Shown: piece after piece, positions 1-11,824 of the stretch | Position numbering within the stretch: the stretch's first letter is position 1 | Layout of the letters: the number at the start of each line of letters is the position of its first letter | From: Ectocarpus siliculosus | Taxonomy: Eukaryota > Sar > Phaeophyceae > Ectocarpales > Ectocarpaceae | NCBI GenBank assembly: GCA_000310025.1 | Contig: FN649746.1 | Location: 2,262,095-2,305,722, forward strand | Direction: 5' to 3' | DNA: 43,628 bases | The notes under the pieces: model-generated | What the model was told of the DNA's origin: nothing | The model's input: the letters and a program-made list of their open reading frames with translations, nothing else | Databases searched by the model: none | Made by a program: the position numbers and the translations under genes

Positions 1-1010
1 CCCCCCCCCCCCCCCCCCCCCCCCCCCCCCATATGTGTTGGTGTCGTCGATGCTATGCAGCACCATCCGTCGCCGAAAAACTAGGGTTGTTATGGTGCGG
101 CTGTCGAGTTTAGCATATGTAGGCGTGTGAATTCTGCTTGAAGTACGTCTACTGTGGACGCATTTCGTTGTTCGGCAGCCCGATGTGTCTCCGAGGGCGG
201 AGTTAAGACTTGAGAGGAATAGCAGATAAGGTTAAGGTTTACGAGGGGTCCTTCTGGAGAGCTCATGAGAGTACAGTGCCATCGTGGGGGCGATGCTTAT
301 AGACAAAGTACAGAGACAGCCCAGCTGGCTCCCAGCTGCCAGTTGTGATGTTTGCCAAACCCAACAGCGCACATCGCTGATGTGGTTTTCACTCGAAAAG
401 CCCAACATACCTCAACGAACCAAAACCAAAACTTTAGGTGGTGGTCACGATTCGTTGTTTTAGATGTCCGCACGACTCAGGGACGCCTTACAGTGGGAGA
501 TAGGTCAATGCACGCGCTACGGCCACGAGTTGGTCTCCGTATTGAGTTTGTGTCAGCATAGGCTTTCGTTGAGATGGAACAGATGTGTATCGAGGAAGGC
601 GAGGTTTCTACTTTTCCACCCCCTTGATTTCGGTGCCTACCTCACATTCCTTGTGGGCTTCGTTGACTTCTCATCGCATGTATGGTGAGGGGTGCGGCTA
701 TATGGTGCAAATGATTTGTACCTGAAATCACTCGGCAGCCTCGACAATGACAACACCCACTTGCTGTCGTAGTCTACGTCATAGGCGGCACCCCCCCCCC
801 CCCCCCCCCAGGTTCTATTCTCACGCGCATCAATCCGCCGCCACGCATCCAATCCAGTTAACTACATACTACAGCTTCACGACTCGACGATAAGAGCACC
901 AACAACAAGAGCGGCAGCAACAACAAACAACATCAGCAACAACAAGAACTACGAACACAAATGAACCCCCCACGAACCAACCAAAACAACAAACCTTTAT
1001 TTTTTTCCAG
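1..1010. other. No supported exon; upstream intron/flank with poly-C tracts
   Basis: The window opens with 30 C residues, and a second run of about 19 C lies at 791-809. Short ORFs occur on both strands but none has convincing splice borders or protein-like composition. Because the first supported exon begins at an acceptor (1011), this stretch is probably intron or holds an unrecognised upstream exon of the same gene. Confidence 0.5.
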
Positions 1011-4000
1011 ATCAAGGCGTCTTTCCTCACGTCGAGGAAGGCCAAGACGAAGCAGGGTAGGTCCGGGCTGGGGCGAAGCCGCCTCCGACGCTCTTGGAAG
1101 GGCAAGAGTTCCTCTGCCACCTCTTCCGTCACCCCCGGGCCTCCTGCTGCCGGTGAGTGCGCACGGACTAAGGTGGTGTGTGCACGCTGGATTGCTTGAC
1201 AACACGTACGGTCGTGGAAAAATGACTAACAGGGTTGCATGTGAAGATCATTGCCGGCACCATGAGTTAGTGTGACCGTCATCTTGACATGTGTGGTTCG
1301 AGTGCTTTTGTTTGGGACCGCTCGTTTGCGGGAATTCCCCCCCCCCCCCCCCCAAGTCCGGATCGCACGGTGCCCATGCGGGAGTAGCGTGGAAAGTTAA
1401 AGCGAATGAGACTGGCTCTTTTCAGCCCGCCCTTTGCTCTCCTCGGTTGGTGTCGTTTTCCGGGGCACAGGAATTCACAAGTAATTTAGTCTTTGACTAT
1501 TGCAGAAGACCAGGGCATCGAATAGTTCGCATGACCTCACACTCAGTAGACTATTCACAGTCAACCACGAGAGAAGCCGAGAACGGACCGACACGTGCAA
1601 GGGAAGCTCTCGACGCGATCGTTTCGACGAAACCGTGTTTTCTTTTTCGGCGTTGGGAGCCTCGTTTTTGCGAAGTAATCGAGCCGTGAAAAGTCGGCCC
1701 GAGTGTGGATGTGTTCGGGCAATCGCAGCTCTAAGGTACCCTTGTCTTCTTCGGCACTGACCGCTTGTCGGTTGTGGGTTGTGGAGCATTCGAGCCATGA
1801 AGGGCCGATCTAGGAGGTGTCAAATCACCCGCTGTTTTACCGTAGGGTAGCGGTGGAGCCGGGTGTGGCGGGGGAGGCCCTCCTACGGGGGGTGGGCGCA
1901 TACAATCCACGACCTGCAGTAAGTAGACGGCCGGAGGGCTGAAACACGCACAGCATTCCGTGAGTGTCGTCATTGTCACACGGGGTGTCATTTTCTCACT
2001 TTTCGACTACGACGACTTATACGGATCTCTCTTCCTAGATGTACACCGAGCGGTCTATCACGCGCTTCCACTGCTTGAAGCATTCGGGGCGCTCTGAACA
2101 GCGCAGCGTTCAGGACACACGCCGCAGCGGTGTCGGCTTCTCAAGCTCGTTTATCAGCAGCTAGAACAGGGCGTCAACGCCAAGAAATTGCTCTGCTGGA
2201 AAATGTTTCTTACCTCCTCACCAAAAAGACTTTCTAAGTATTTTGCCGAGGGATTGTTTCTCGATTTTCAAGACGGGTGCGGATGTTGTGTGGAGATACA
2301 CATTGGGTAGAAACCGGGACATGTGCTTCTGGGCTGTTGAGGCTGCAGCGGAGGCTACAGCAGGAAGACAAAGCAAGAGCATTCGGTTGGAACGTTAGTT
2401 GCTGTTGGACGCCAGAGCTTTACGGCATCAGGATGCTCCACACAAGGATTCCCTTCATCGTGTGTACAAGTAGTCCACGCAGAATCACGCATCGTTTACT
2501 TGCGTTGTGCTCGTCGCCGCGCTGAATTCCCAGCACCTATTCGCTGTTTGTTTGCGCTTCCCTCTGGAGCAGCGTCGGCGGTTGGCTCTGGCCGTGGCGG
2601 CAGGGCTCGGTCGGGGAGCGTCGGTGGGTATACAGCCACCGTGGATTCCGCCTCTGATGTCGGTGAGGGATCGTGGTGTTTGGGCCGGAGGGGATGGAAA
2701 TGGAAAACCTTGGCGCTTGGAATCCTACTAACCTCGTGGTCGTCAGACTCTCGCATTTTCGGTACATCGTTAAACGCCCAGTAATAACCTCCACCCTGTA
2801 AGTACGTGCTGCTCGATGGTGTTCGCGCATCATGTGACGCTATTTTTTTTTTTATCTGTTTCCTCGCTGATTGGGATTCGATGACACCCTTCCTGCCTGG
2901 CGCCTTTTCTGCACCCCGTATGGCCGCCGCGGACGCCTCGATTCACTCTCTTTTCTAAGCACCGTTCCCGTGCGATTTTTTGTTAATGCTTCGATTCTGC
3001 AGGCGATGCCGGGGTGGACGATTTACTCGAGAGTGGCCGTGTCTCCCAACACGGGTCTACGGCGGCAGCAGCAGTACCGGGAGCTAAGGTACGCATGTTG
3101 ACGCGCTGGACGTCTTGGTGGCCTACGCCGAGTCTCATGTTAACAGTTATCCTGCGAGCGTGCCACCGCTGGGGACGACCCTTGTTTCTTTTTTTTTCAG
3201 TGTCGGGCGTCCCACCTTTCCTAATGCGCAGGAATTCTTGAAATCAGTGTTGTGGTGTAGGTTATCACCGCCATAGCGTACTGTGTCACCGATCCTTTTT
3301 TTTTCGTTGTCATGTCCGCCGGCCATAACAAGAGCGTACTGTGTTTGAAGTTCCCTCCGCCATAGCGTACTGTAGCCTGCCATGGTTCTTTTAGAACGGT
3401 CCTTCTCAGCACAGCAGTGACAACCCCTGACTAGAATTATCCTCGGGTTCGCGGCGCCGACAGGAGGATGCTTCGACCCGGGATGCCGACGAGGCGGGCG
3501 TGATGGCCAAGCCCATGGCTGTCAAGCACCTTCGACTCGGGGAGGTAAGGCGAATATCACTTGACAAGAGCTAAGAGCGGAGGGAACTTCAGAAAGAGAG
3601 AGAGAAAGAGAGGGAGAGAGATGGAGGAAGAGAAAGAGAACGCACAAGATGCCGTGTCTGTTTTGCTGTCCTCTTGGTCATTGTGGAGGCACAGCACCGC
3701 TTCATGGAGCCAAAATTTGCGTAGAGGGGGGATCGATGTTTTGGGGGAGGTGGCGGCATGCCCGTGGTGTCGCTTTTGTCATCTGATATACTAGTGCTCA
3801 TGTTTTGTCTCTGCCCGCCCCACACCCGCTTTCCCCACGGTTTGGCCTGTTCGCAATGTACATTGTTTTGCAGTGAGTTTACTTGTATCTGCGAAATGTA
3901 CCGCGTTTGGTGGTGCCCCGGGATACCAAATACCGCCCCATGGCTATCTTCTCTATCGGTAGCACAAAACACGCAAGTATATATTTGACGGTCAACTATT

Positions 4001-5787
4001 TAGCTGGTATCTCTGATCTACCAGCCTTGTGGGCTGCACCCTGAGCCGGCAACCAAGCTCCGCACTTCGCTCCGACACAGTTGGCAGGGGTGCGAGGCAA
4101 ACCACAGGTCTTTTGGTTACCACACGAGTACTACACAGTATTCCATCAAGGCCGCCCTGGTCGCTTGTTTTTTCTTCCCCGACAGGTGAACGTCTTCCTG
4201 ACTTACATGGGGGACCGCTACCTAGAGCTAGAGGATGTGGACAACGTGCACCTCAAGCTTCACCCCCTCGTCTACACGAATAAGACGTGGACCCCTAGGA
4301 AGCTTCTCTTCAGGATGCGGAGGGACGTCATACTCGATGTGCTCTCTCAGGTCGGTTCTCGGCTTTTGACGTTTCCTTGACCCCCGGAGCCTTCTTCCTG
4401 ACTGTGGGAAAAAAGGCGTTTCGCGAATCGCCTCTACAGTTTGGTGGATTTGATGGAATCTGCAAACCGATCGTGACGCTGAAATTATGGCTCTTCCCTC
4501 CCAATAGAGATCCCTCCAAAGCACGCATCGCCTCCAGAATTACGCACACTGTACCCTGGACGTCCTCTCCAGCACCCCATTGCTGTGGGGTGTATCCTTA
4601 TCCCTGGCCCATGCACTCAGCCAGTTTCATTTTCTCCCTTCCTGAAAACGCGCTCTTCCAACCGCTGACGTTGTGAGCTTCCCCCCGTCCTCCGAAAACA
4701 TGCCCCCTCGGCCATCGCGTACCCCCAGGTGAGCCGCAACTTTAACAACCTGGGGAACTTCCTCAACACCAGGGTCCTCAAGTCGGGGGCCGCCACAAAC
4801 ACCTCGTCCTCGACCCTGATGGGCACGTCGGCTGCCTGCCGCCGCCCCTCGAGCGGCGGCGGTGCCGGTGCTGGCATTAGTGGCCTGGGCAAGAGCAACA
4901 AGCAAGCCTCTCCCTCGGCCGCCGCGGGAGGGAAGACGAGCGGCACCGGCACCGTGTACTTGCCCGATCTCTTGTCGGAGACGTCCGGCGGCGGTGCCTC
5001 TCGGTCAATGTCTCTATCCCCGCGCCCGGGACGGTCGCTGTCGCTCAAGGGACGGAAGCTTCTCGGGAGAAACCCATCCGCGACGCCACGAAGGGCGACC
5101 GCACGTGCAGAGGCGGGGCGAGGTGGGAAAGCCGGCGGCCCTACCGACAGAAGCGGCGCGGCGGCGGGATCGGGCCGCTGGGTGGGGTGGAAAGGGTTTG
5201 TTTCTCCGCTTCCGCGCAGAGCGGGGGCTTCGCCCCTGGGAAGGATGGCCCTTGAGGCTGACGACGACGACGACGACGACGACGATGATGACAGCGGTCA
5301 GAACGACGGCAGCGACGGCGACAGCAATAGGGCTCGCGACGACGTGTCGCCGATCACGATCGGTCCGGCAGCCGCGGCCGCCGCGGCCGCCGCCGCAGAA
5401 GCCCGAGCTCTCCGCGAACCGGGTTCGGCGGGACGCGGAACAGCAACCATGGTGGCTTCTTTCGCGCCGGGTAGCGGAGGGGGTGGCCAGCTACTCGAAG
5501 GCGGGGGGGGCTCGATGGCGGCAGCGGCAGCGGCAGCGGCAGCGGCAGCGGCAGACGCGCGATCGCAGGCCGACGAACATGACGCGAAGCTGCTCTTGTT
5601 CGGTCGGCAATTGGGCGGGAGCCGCAGCGGGAGCGGCGGCGGCGGGGGTGGTGGAGGGGGTGGGGGCAACCCCTCCGGCGGAATGTCTTCGCGTCTGCCA
5701 TCGAGGATCAAGAGGCTGGCGTTCTCGGGGAAGAAGGGGGCCGGCGATGGGGGCGGCGGGGGGGTAGGAGGGACCGGCAAGAGTTGA
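1011..5787 (+). CDS. C-terminal exons of a SABRE/Hobbit/FMP27 (BLTP2)-like protein, 5' partial
   Basis: Six exons join in frame with GT-AG borders: 1011-1152, 2570-2662, 3003-3088, 3464-3544, 4186-4350 and 4729-5787 (541 codons, stop at 5785-5787). The first three encode a Ser/Gly/basic linker. The next two encode a well-ordered segment with AVKHLRLGEVNVFLTYMG, DVDNVHLKLHPLVY, NKTWTPRKLLFRMRRDV and VILDVLSQ, running into NFNNLGNFLNTRVL at the start of the last exon. I read this as the conserved C-terminal part of the FMP27/SABRE/Hobbit (BLTP2) family, very large tube-like lipid-transfer proteins at ER contact sites. That family call is from memory of the motif style and could be wrong; that it is a real gene is much surer. 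The rest of the last exon is low complexity: an Asp run near 5263-5291, Ala runs near 5370-5400 and 5519-5553, and a Gly run near 5634-5670. The start lies upstream of the window. Confidence 0.6.
1338..1354. repeat. Poly-C homopolymer in intron
   Basis: A run of about 16-17 C residues lies in the first intron of the BLTP2-like gene. Similar C or G runs recur at 1-30, 791-809, 23961-23977 (beside the gap) and 27370-27390. Confidence 0.9.
3588..3642 (+). repeat. GA-rich microsatellite
   Basis: An imperfect (GA)n/(GAAA)n purine tract lies just after the donor at 3545, inside an intron of the BLTP2-like gene. No coding role is seen. Confidence 0.8.
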
Positions 5788-7887
5788 TCGCAACAGTTAA
5801 TGGCGTGGGTTGTGTGGACATGTGACCCCGTCAGACTTGGCAGTGTTTCGTCGGTCCCTATCGAGCTGTGAGTGTATTGTTCGTGTTGATGAAGCTCTGT
5901 CGTGTGGTTGCGGTGAACCACCCTGAGCTTTCCAAGGTCAGCCACAAGCGCAGCGCGTTTTGGGTAAACTGCTGGTTGTGCTTACAATGAGTGCAGTAAC
6001 GTGAGTGAGGGCGCGCGTGGTGTGGTGTGGAATTTTGTCGGGTTGTAGGGTGGGTACCGTCGTGGACATTGTTGTACAATTGGTCGTTCTAAGTGTGTGT
6101 CTTCCCCGTGTGTGGGTTTGCTGTGTGTGGTGTGATTGCCTTGACGTTGTACATATTGATTTTTCTGTTCCCAGCGAGAGATGGCGTGTAGTGTGGATTT
6201 TCTAGCCATATTTATGAAACATGAATAGTCTAGTCCCGCCCGCCCGGCGGTGCATGGTACAGCCCATCGGCACGGTGACGCCACTCTCGTCTGAGCTGCT
6301 CTTGCGTCAATTAAGGGCGCGGAGTTACTGGCCGGTTGCCCACCACGCGAATGAAGCTGTTTGCGTACCTCTGGTACAATTGTACGAACTACGAAGTTGC
6401 CCTGACACAGTCAAGGGAGAAAAGGCAATTCCTACAACCACACCGTTTTGTATCACGAATAAGAAGTGCTGAATTTGGAGTAGGCCTCCTGTCACGGCAA
6501 GGACTGTTTCAGCCGTACTTTCTTCATGACGCACGCCTACAGAGGGCGAACGGCTCCTTCCTCTCTTCGGGGAGATGGTATACATCCCGACTAGCTCAGC
6601 AAAGAGTAGAGATGTTGTCGACTGGCGCAGGACCGGAGTCATCACGACAACAAAGCGACAGCCGGCTCTCGGGTGGTCTGCGCACACTGACGAGGAAGAA
6701 GGACTGATGACTAGGGTGTTTCATTGGAGCACCATCCACCCCTCACCGAACGAAGCAGCGTGGTGCTGATGGGTCTTAGCCGGGACAAGGGCGTAGTCCT
6801 GTCCCTGGCGCGAGTTTCTCGAGCCTCCCCCACAATATATACATATGGTGGCCCATGAGCAACACCAAAACTTGCTGTACCGATCCGACTTTCGGGCAAA
6901 TGGCGTAAAAACGTCCCCACTACCCTAGTTTGCATGCATACCACACAGCGCCGATCTTGCCCGACACCGCGATCACCTTTCCTTTCCTTCCTCAACCTCG
7001 GAGGCTCCCGTCTGTGTTTCAATTGAAACAGGGTAGAGCCCGGTGGTTGCAACGGACCCCCCGGCCCGAACCGCACTTTGGCGGGTACAGGTCGGCAATT
7101 ACTCGAAACGACAAACATCTGTAGGTCTCCGCAGCTCTCGTCTGCTACGGCGTCGACAATACTCGCTGCATGCCGCAGAGTCAACGATACCCTCGTGGGC
7201 TAAGTACGTACAGCACCGGGATATCGAACAGCACGGTGGGAATTTTCGAGGAAATTCTGGGGGGAAGTCATGCGACCTGTTCTCGCACTTGTTCCCACGT
7301 TTGGTCCCATGCGCTTTCGTGCCGAGCTATCCGGCCGTCTTCCCCCACTGTTGTTGTCGCGCAGCGTCAGGCGGGTGACAATAGTGCCCCAGCGTGAGAA
7401 ACGGGCCGACATAGAAACAAGCAGCCACGGCATGCGCGCGAACAGGCCGAGACGTTTGGTAAGAGAAGGTGTGGCGGCACATGAATTTGATGGGATATTG
7501 TGCGTTGTTTGTAAGCCCACGGGGTGGGCAAATGCGGCCCATGGACGCGATACAAGTGATGTGGTGTGCGGATGAAAGTACGTGCCGTTCAGCTCTGTTC
7601 ACAGAAAGACAAGAGAAAACACCAAAAATGATAAGTCCATAAATGTGTAAGTCCCCCTCAATCCTCGCCAAGACCCACAATTATTCCCCATCTGATAGAT
7701 ACAAATTACACTCCACAGAATATCAACCCCGCAGAAAACTTCCAGAGACTTTCGACGCAGCAGGTGGATGGACTGAACGGAAACCAACCTGTGAAATTGT
7801 CCACACCAGAAATGAAGAGATCTCGCCCGTTGACAGTTACCGCTCCAGTCTTCCAAACGGTTCGAATGGTCCTCCTCGTCGGCCTGT

Positions 7888-7889
<2 letters not shown>

Positions 7890-7927
<38 letters not shown>
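7890..7927 (+). repeat. (GT)n microsatellite
   Basis: About 19 uninterrupted GT dinucleotides, directly followed by the first copy of a longer direct repeat. Confidence 0.95.
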
Positions 7928-7930
<3 letters not shown>

Positions 7931-8175
7931 ATTAGCATCGACCGCGCTAACCGGCTGACCAATGAAAGGACGTCAGTCTCAGTGCGGTTGAAAACACAAA
8001 ACACCACTAAATGCATGTGTGTGTTTTTTTTAATTATTATTAGCATCGACCGCGCTAACCGGCTGACCAATGAAAAGACGTCATCTCAGTATCAGTGCGC
8101 ATAAAAAGAAGAGCTTCTAAAGGCCATGGTGTGTGTGTTGTTAATTGTATCGCTACCGGCTGAACAATGAACAAA
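7917..8175 (+). repeat. Three diverged direct repeats of about 105 bp
   Basis: Each copy starts with a GT run and T run, then ATTAGCATCGACCGCGCTAA and CCGGCTGACCAATGAAA. Copies start near 7917 and 8020; a third, more diverged one starts near 8128 (ATCGCTACCGGCTGAACAA). The first two are nearly identical over about 50 bp. No coding potential is evident. Confidence 0.8.
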
Positions 8176-9556
8176 AGACATGTGTGTTTTTTTTTATTGT
8201 GCGTGTAGACACGGCGGTGGCGTCGAATTATCGTGTTTGTGTTCCATCCGACAACGTACAGCATTGACTCAGCAAAATATATCAGATTCAAGAGAAACCC
8301 GTCAAGAGCACTACTGTACGGACGTGATGAAGAGAGATATTCGAAGTGAACCTTGACCAACCAGAACGTCAACTCCGCACCAAAATTGATGTACGTAGCA
8401 CTCAATACGCGGGAATCGGGAGGGGAACACAACAACCAGCTACAACGAAGCGAGAGCGAGAGGTCTCTCTCACGTGCAACACCATGATGTAAGAGAGAAA
8501 GATAGAAAGGGCTCGGTCATGTTCCGATTTGACCCGGGTGTCACTCTCTCCAACATGAACAGCAAGGCAAAGAGATGAATGCTCGACAAAGATGGCACAC
8601 GAAGACACCGCATGTAGACCAGCACGGATTAATCGTGAAATTTCTTCTGACCCAATCGTCAGGTCGTTAGTTTACTTGGTCGTTTCGTGTGTTCGACACC
8701 CAGGTTTCGTTCGCTATTCAGTCGGTCTACCCTTAAGGTTTTCTTACATATTTTTCTTGGCGTAGCACAATGAATCTATCTCTACCCACGGATAAGAGTC
8801 CTGGATAACGAGCCATGAACTCCAGTTGGCGGAAGTACTTTTTTGTCTCCCAGGACGACTCGACAACAAAAGGGCGGCAAAAGATCGGCTTGAAGCAGAT
8901 CATCACATTCAACAATGTATATAAACTCGGCCAAAACGTCTGAACTCTTGACCAAAAAGCGATCGAAACTGTTGGATGCTCTCGTCCGAAATTCGGGGTA
9001 ATTCGAAATGCCCTTAAAAAACGAGCTCAGGAGTTGTGATAGGAAGTCTTTGCCAACGAGTTTGTAGGGCGGATTGAGCCGCAGAGATGAGCAGCAGGTT
9101 TGTTCGTTTGTCTGCACAGCAGTCGCTGGTACAATAAGCCAGCAATTCGGCACCATGCGTGGCTTAGACTCACCTCATTGGAGTAAGCATTGAGTCAACG
9201 GTAGAACTGTTTGTTGCTTTGTCAACGAACAACCAACCAAGAAGCGGTAGCAAAACTTCCTAAATAATATATTCCCGGTGCCACCAGGTGCATCAACAAT
9301 TGAGGGAGTTCACTGCCGCAGCCTTATGCGCCCTACTCCTAATAACGTCGGAGGCTGCATCGGACATGAATAGTTCCGTGGGAACCGATCCCCTACTAAA
9401 TACCCGCGCGAGACCGAAGTTACGTGCGATTGTTGAAATGGGATGACGACAGCAACAACAACCGAAGTACCTCAACCTTCACGAGCTCAACAGTTGCGTG
9501 TTGGCGACTACTACCTCTTGCTGACAACAAGGCTGGCCGGGCTGGATTGCACTTAC

Positions 9557-10095
9557 CTATCTATCGCAGTCACTTCGAAGTAAGATGATCCCGGTTTGCA
9601 GGCGACGCGGAAGAAGAGAAGGGTAAAGACTGCCGCCACGCAAAACACGCACGTTTGTGTATCAGTACGCCTTCACGAAACAGAGAGTAGCCAATCACCG
9701 CCTCGGGCTTGGTCGTTTCGAAGGGAAGGATATTTCTTGTCGAAACATCGTTGAACGACACTCTGGATACACAACAAGGAGGGGGGGAGTTGGTACGGAC
9801 GCTTGAAGGCTTTCCCTCGTCGCCAGTGTACCTGCGAGCTGCAAAGTAATCAACACGTGCATGGACCCGAAACGAAAAAAGCGGGCTTCGAGGCCCAAAC
9901 AACAAAAGAGCCGAGTGTACGCACCCCATGCGCATCGCAGGTGTACATACACTCACATAGCATTCCGCGGTAGAGAAGCTTTCCGCGTAGAGTTGTGACC
10001 GGGTCTTGGAACTCGACGTTGTCGCCGAAGATCGACAAGTCTTGGGGTTTTTCGTATTGCAACGGTAGATCCTGCTCGAGGATGCGGGTCAATTT
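9557..10095 (-). CDS. DUF2358-like protein, two internal exons (partial)
   Basis: Two minus-strand exons have good borders. Exon 10095-9957 starts at phase 0 after CCCCGCAG and ends T|GTGAGT. Exon 9629-9557 starts after GGCGGCAG and ends AG|GTAAGT. Phases match (1 to 1), giving KLTRILEQDLP, then IFGDNVEFQDPVTTLRG, LLYRGMLFFTLLFFRV and YFEVTAID. The pattern of a leading helix with EDLP, a DPxxxxxG motif followed by a tyrosine, then a hydrophobic helix and a beta strand fits the DUF2358 family (PF10184), found alone or beside SOUL haem-binding domains, often in plastid proteins. Neither the N-terminal targeting exon nor the C-terminal exon with the usual Trp-rich motif was found, so the gene may be partial or decayed. 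Function is unknown beyond the family call. Confidence 0.5.
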
Positions 10096-11200
10096 CTGCG
10101 GGGAGAGACGTGAAGCACCATGTGTGTTGCGCGCGATGCGGCCGATATGATCAAGTATAGCTGGCACCGCGTGGCACAAAACGTTGATCCGGAATCCAGG
10201 GTTTGAGTCATTTTGACCATTGACCACGTTTCTCTTTTGAGACCGGAACCGGCTCTACTCTAAATGAGATACTTCCAACAGTCGGGGCGCTCTCCCCGCT
10301 TGTTCCATATTCTACAGTTGCAATATCTTCGTTTTCTGTTTGGCGTTGTGTGTTCACAGACTATCTCCAACATAGCAATCGCTGCCTTCATGCAGGTATG
10401 GTCTGAATTATCAAGCATTCCCATGTCACACCCGTCAACTTAGCCATCATTTCCTGGAGGGCTTCCCTCTGTTCACACATTCTGCAATGATGAGAACTGC
10501 AGCGCCCGCCACTAACATGTCCCCTTGTGTTCTTCTTCCCCCGCCCTACTGTATTACACATATTGCTGTAGTAGATACACCTCTTCCTCCTTTCTGTCAA
10601 GCACAGGTCCCCACCTCTCGAAAGTTCTGTTTAGGCTTTTTCGCATAGTCCATCGTACCGTTTGGGAGACGGTCGTTTGTTCCTGGTTGTTCTTCTAACT
10701 TCCAATAGACCTCCAAAGCGTTGTACCTTTTTCTCGACCGCCATCTATACTTTCCGAGACATCTTCCTTGTCTGCCCCCGATCTGCTGCGATGCTTTCCC
10801 AACGAGCGGTGTGTTTCGTTCGGTGCTCAAAGAATAATACGACGAGCTCGGGACAGAGCGGGCTCACAGGCCCTTCTCAACGAAAGCAAACGCTACAGAA
10901 CGCGCCCGAACTTAAGAACTCAGGACTTAAGAACTTGAGCACCCTTTTTTAGCTCGGTTAAGAACCCGGTACACTATTGAAACCTATAAAGCGACCGTTC
11001 GTAGCATGACCCTGGGAACACACAAACCCCGCCCTCGGCCGAAACTATAATAGAGGTTCGTAAGCGCGGGCGCTTTCTGAAGAAAACGGAGGGATTTCGG
11101 CTGCACTCTCCTGACTCAGGCGGACTACTGTAAGCATAAGCGGGAGCACACGCGCCGTCCGAAGAGAGAAGCGCGAGTCGGTGCGATGCAACAAAGTTAC
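10096..11200. other. Intergenic or intron, no supported exon
   Basis: No spliceable coding exon was found. A short direct repeat of CTTAAGAACT occurs twice at about 10910-10935. This span could be the 5' intron region of the DUF2358-like gene. Confidence 0.4.
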
Positions 11201-11824
11201 CCATAACAATACTGCTCGACCGCGGCTTGCCTGCATGGTGCCTTCAAAGTCCCCCTCATCGATAGTCCAACCGGCCTTGCAGCGAAGGCAACGGACGGAG
11301 CCTCTTGTCAAGGAGACCGATGTCATCGCTCCTACTTTGCCGACCGATAAGAGGTGGCCGCAGCCGTCCGCGCAAACTGTCACCGGACCTGGTGGCGCCA
11401 GGACAGAGGACGCATATGCTTTGTTTCTTGGCCGCTTTGGTTGTGTGCGCCGTTTGAACAACTGCTGTAGGCCGTTGTCGCAGCGTGGCAGAGAAAATCT
11501 CACGAACGTTTGTTTCGGCAAATTATGTCTACTGCTTTCTCTGGTCGAGATCGACTTTGCGGCAGCGCGAAACACGTTGAATGTACAAGGTTTCATACGA
11601 CCCGCGCCACTCACAATCAAGGTTCCTCTATAGGGCTGCTGACATCTACTCTGTAGATTACCTCAACGCATACCACATCTGCTTGTTCTTCCGCATGAAA
11701 GTCTTGCTCTCTGCAGCATCGCGAAGGAAGCGCCCCACAAGATCTTACCAGGTGCACCTGGTGCTTCTCGTTGTGCTACCGACGATTGGTGGAGCGTCCC
11801 GACACGGTGCGAGCCACCTAATGC
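11201..11824 (-). CDS. Candidate zinc-ribbon exon pair, possibly RPA12-like (partial)
   Basis: Two minus-strand exons are proposed: 11824-11749 (after CCCTGCAG, ends G|GTAAGA) and 11388-11201 (after GCCACCAG, ends TGG|GTAACT; an alternative GC donor ends it at 11231). Phases agree (1 to 1). The second exon encodes CADGCGHLL, then SVRCLRCKAGW and DEGDFEGTM. This resembles the N-terminal zinc ribbon of RNA polymerase I subunit RPA12 (CxxCG..LL, CxxC, then DFEG), although the first Cys pair is spaced by three residues, not two, and a ten-residue insertion is present. The diagnostic C-terminal ribbon with the RSADEG motif was not found on either side. It could instead be a chance Cys pattern, or upstream exons of the DUF2358-like gene, since the reading phase (0) is compatible. 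Confidence 0.3.

Larger units (their letters stand above)
5788..9556. other. Intergenic, no supported gene
   Basis: I see no chain of exons with compatible phases here. Several ORFs of 100-157 codons exist on both strands (for example minus 6711-7184 and minus 8782-9156), but none shows a recognisable motif. A (-) ORF at 8733-8915 has a protein-like stretch around SSWETKKYFRQLEF. It lies downstream of the DUF2358-like exons and might be a late exon, but no splice chain could be built. A GT microsatellite and a diverged direct repeat lie at 7890-8175. Confidence 0.5.

Noticed and set aside
1505-1690. Possible exon after TATTGCAG at 1504
   Set aside because: In the phase required by the preceding exon (phase 1) it hits a stop at once, while the exon at 2570 continues the frame.
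4862-5767. 301-codon plus ORF and several long minus ORFs over the last BLTP2-like exon
   Set aside because: Shadows of a GC-rich low-complexity coding exon; composed of Arg/Pro runs with no motif.
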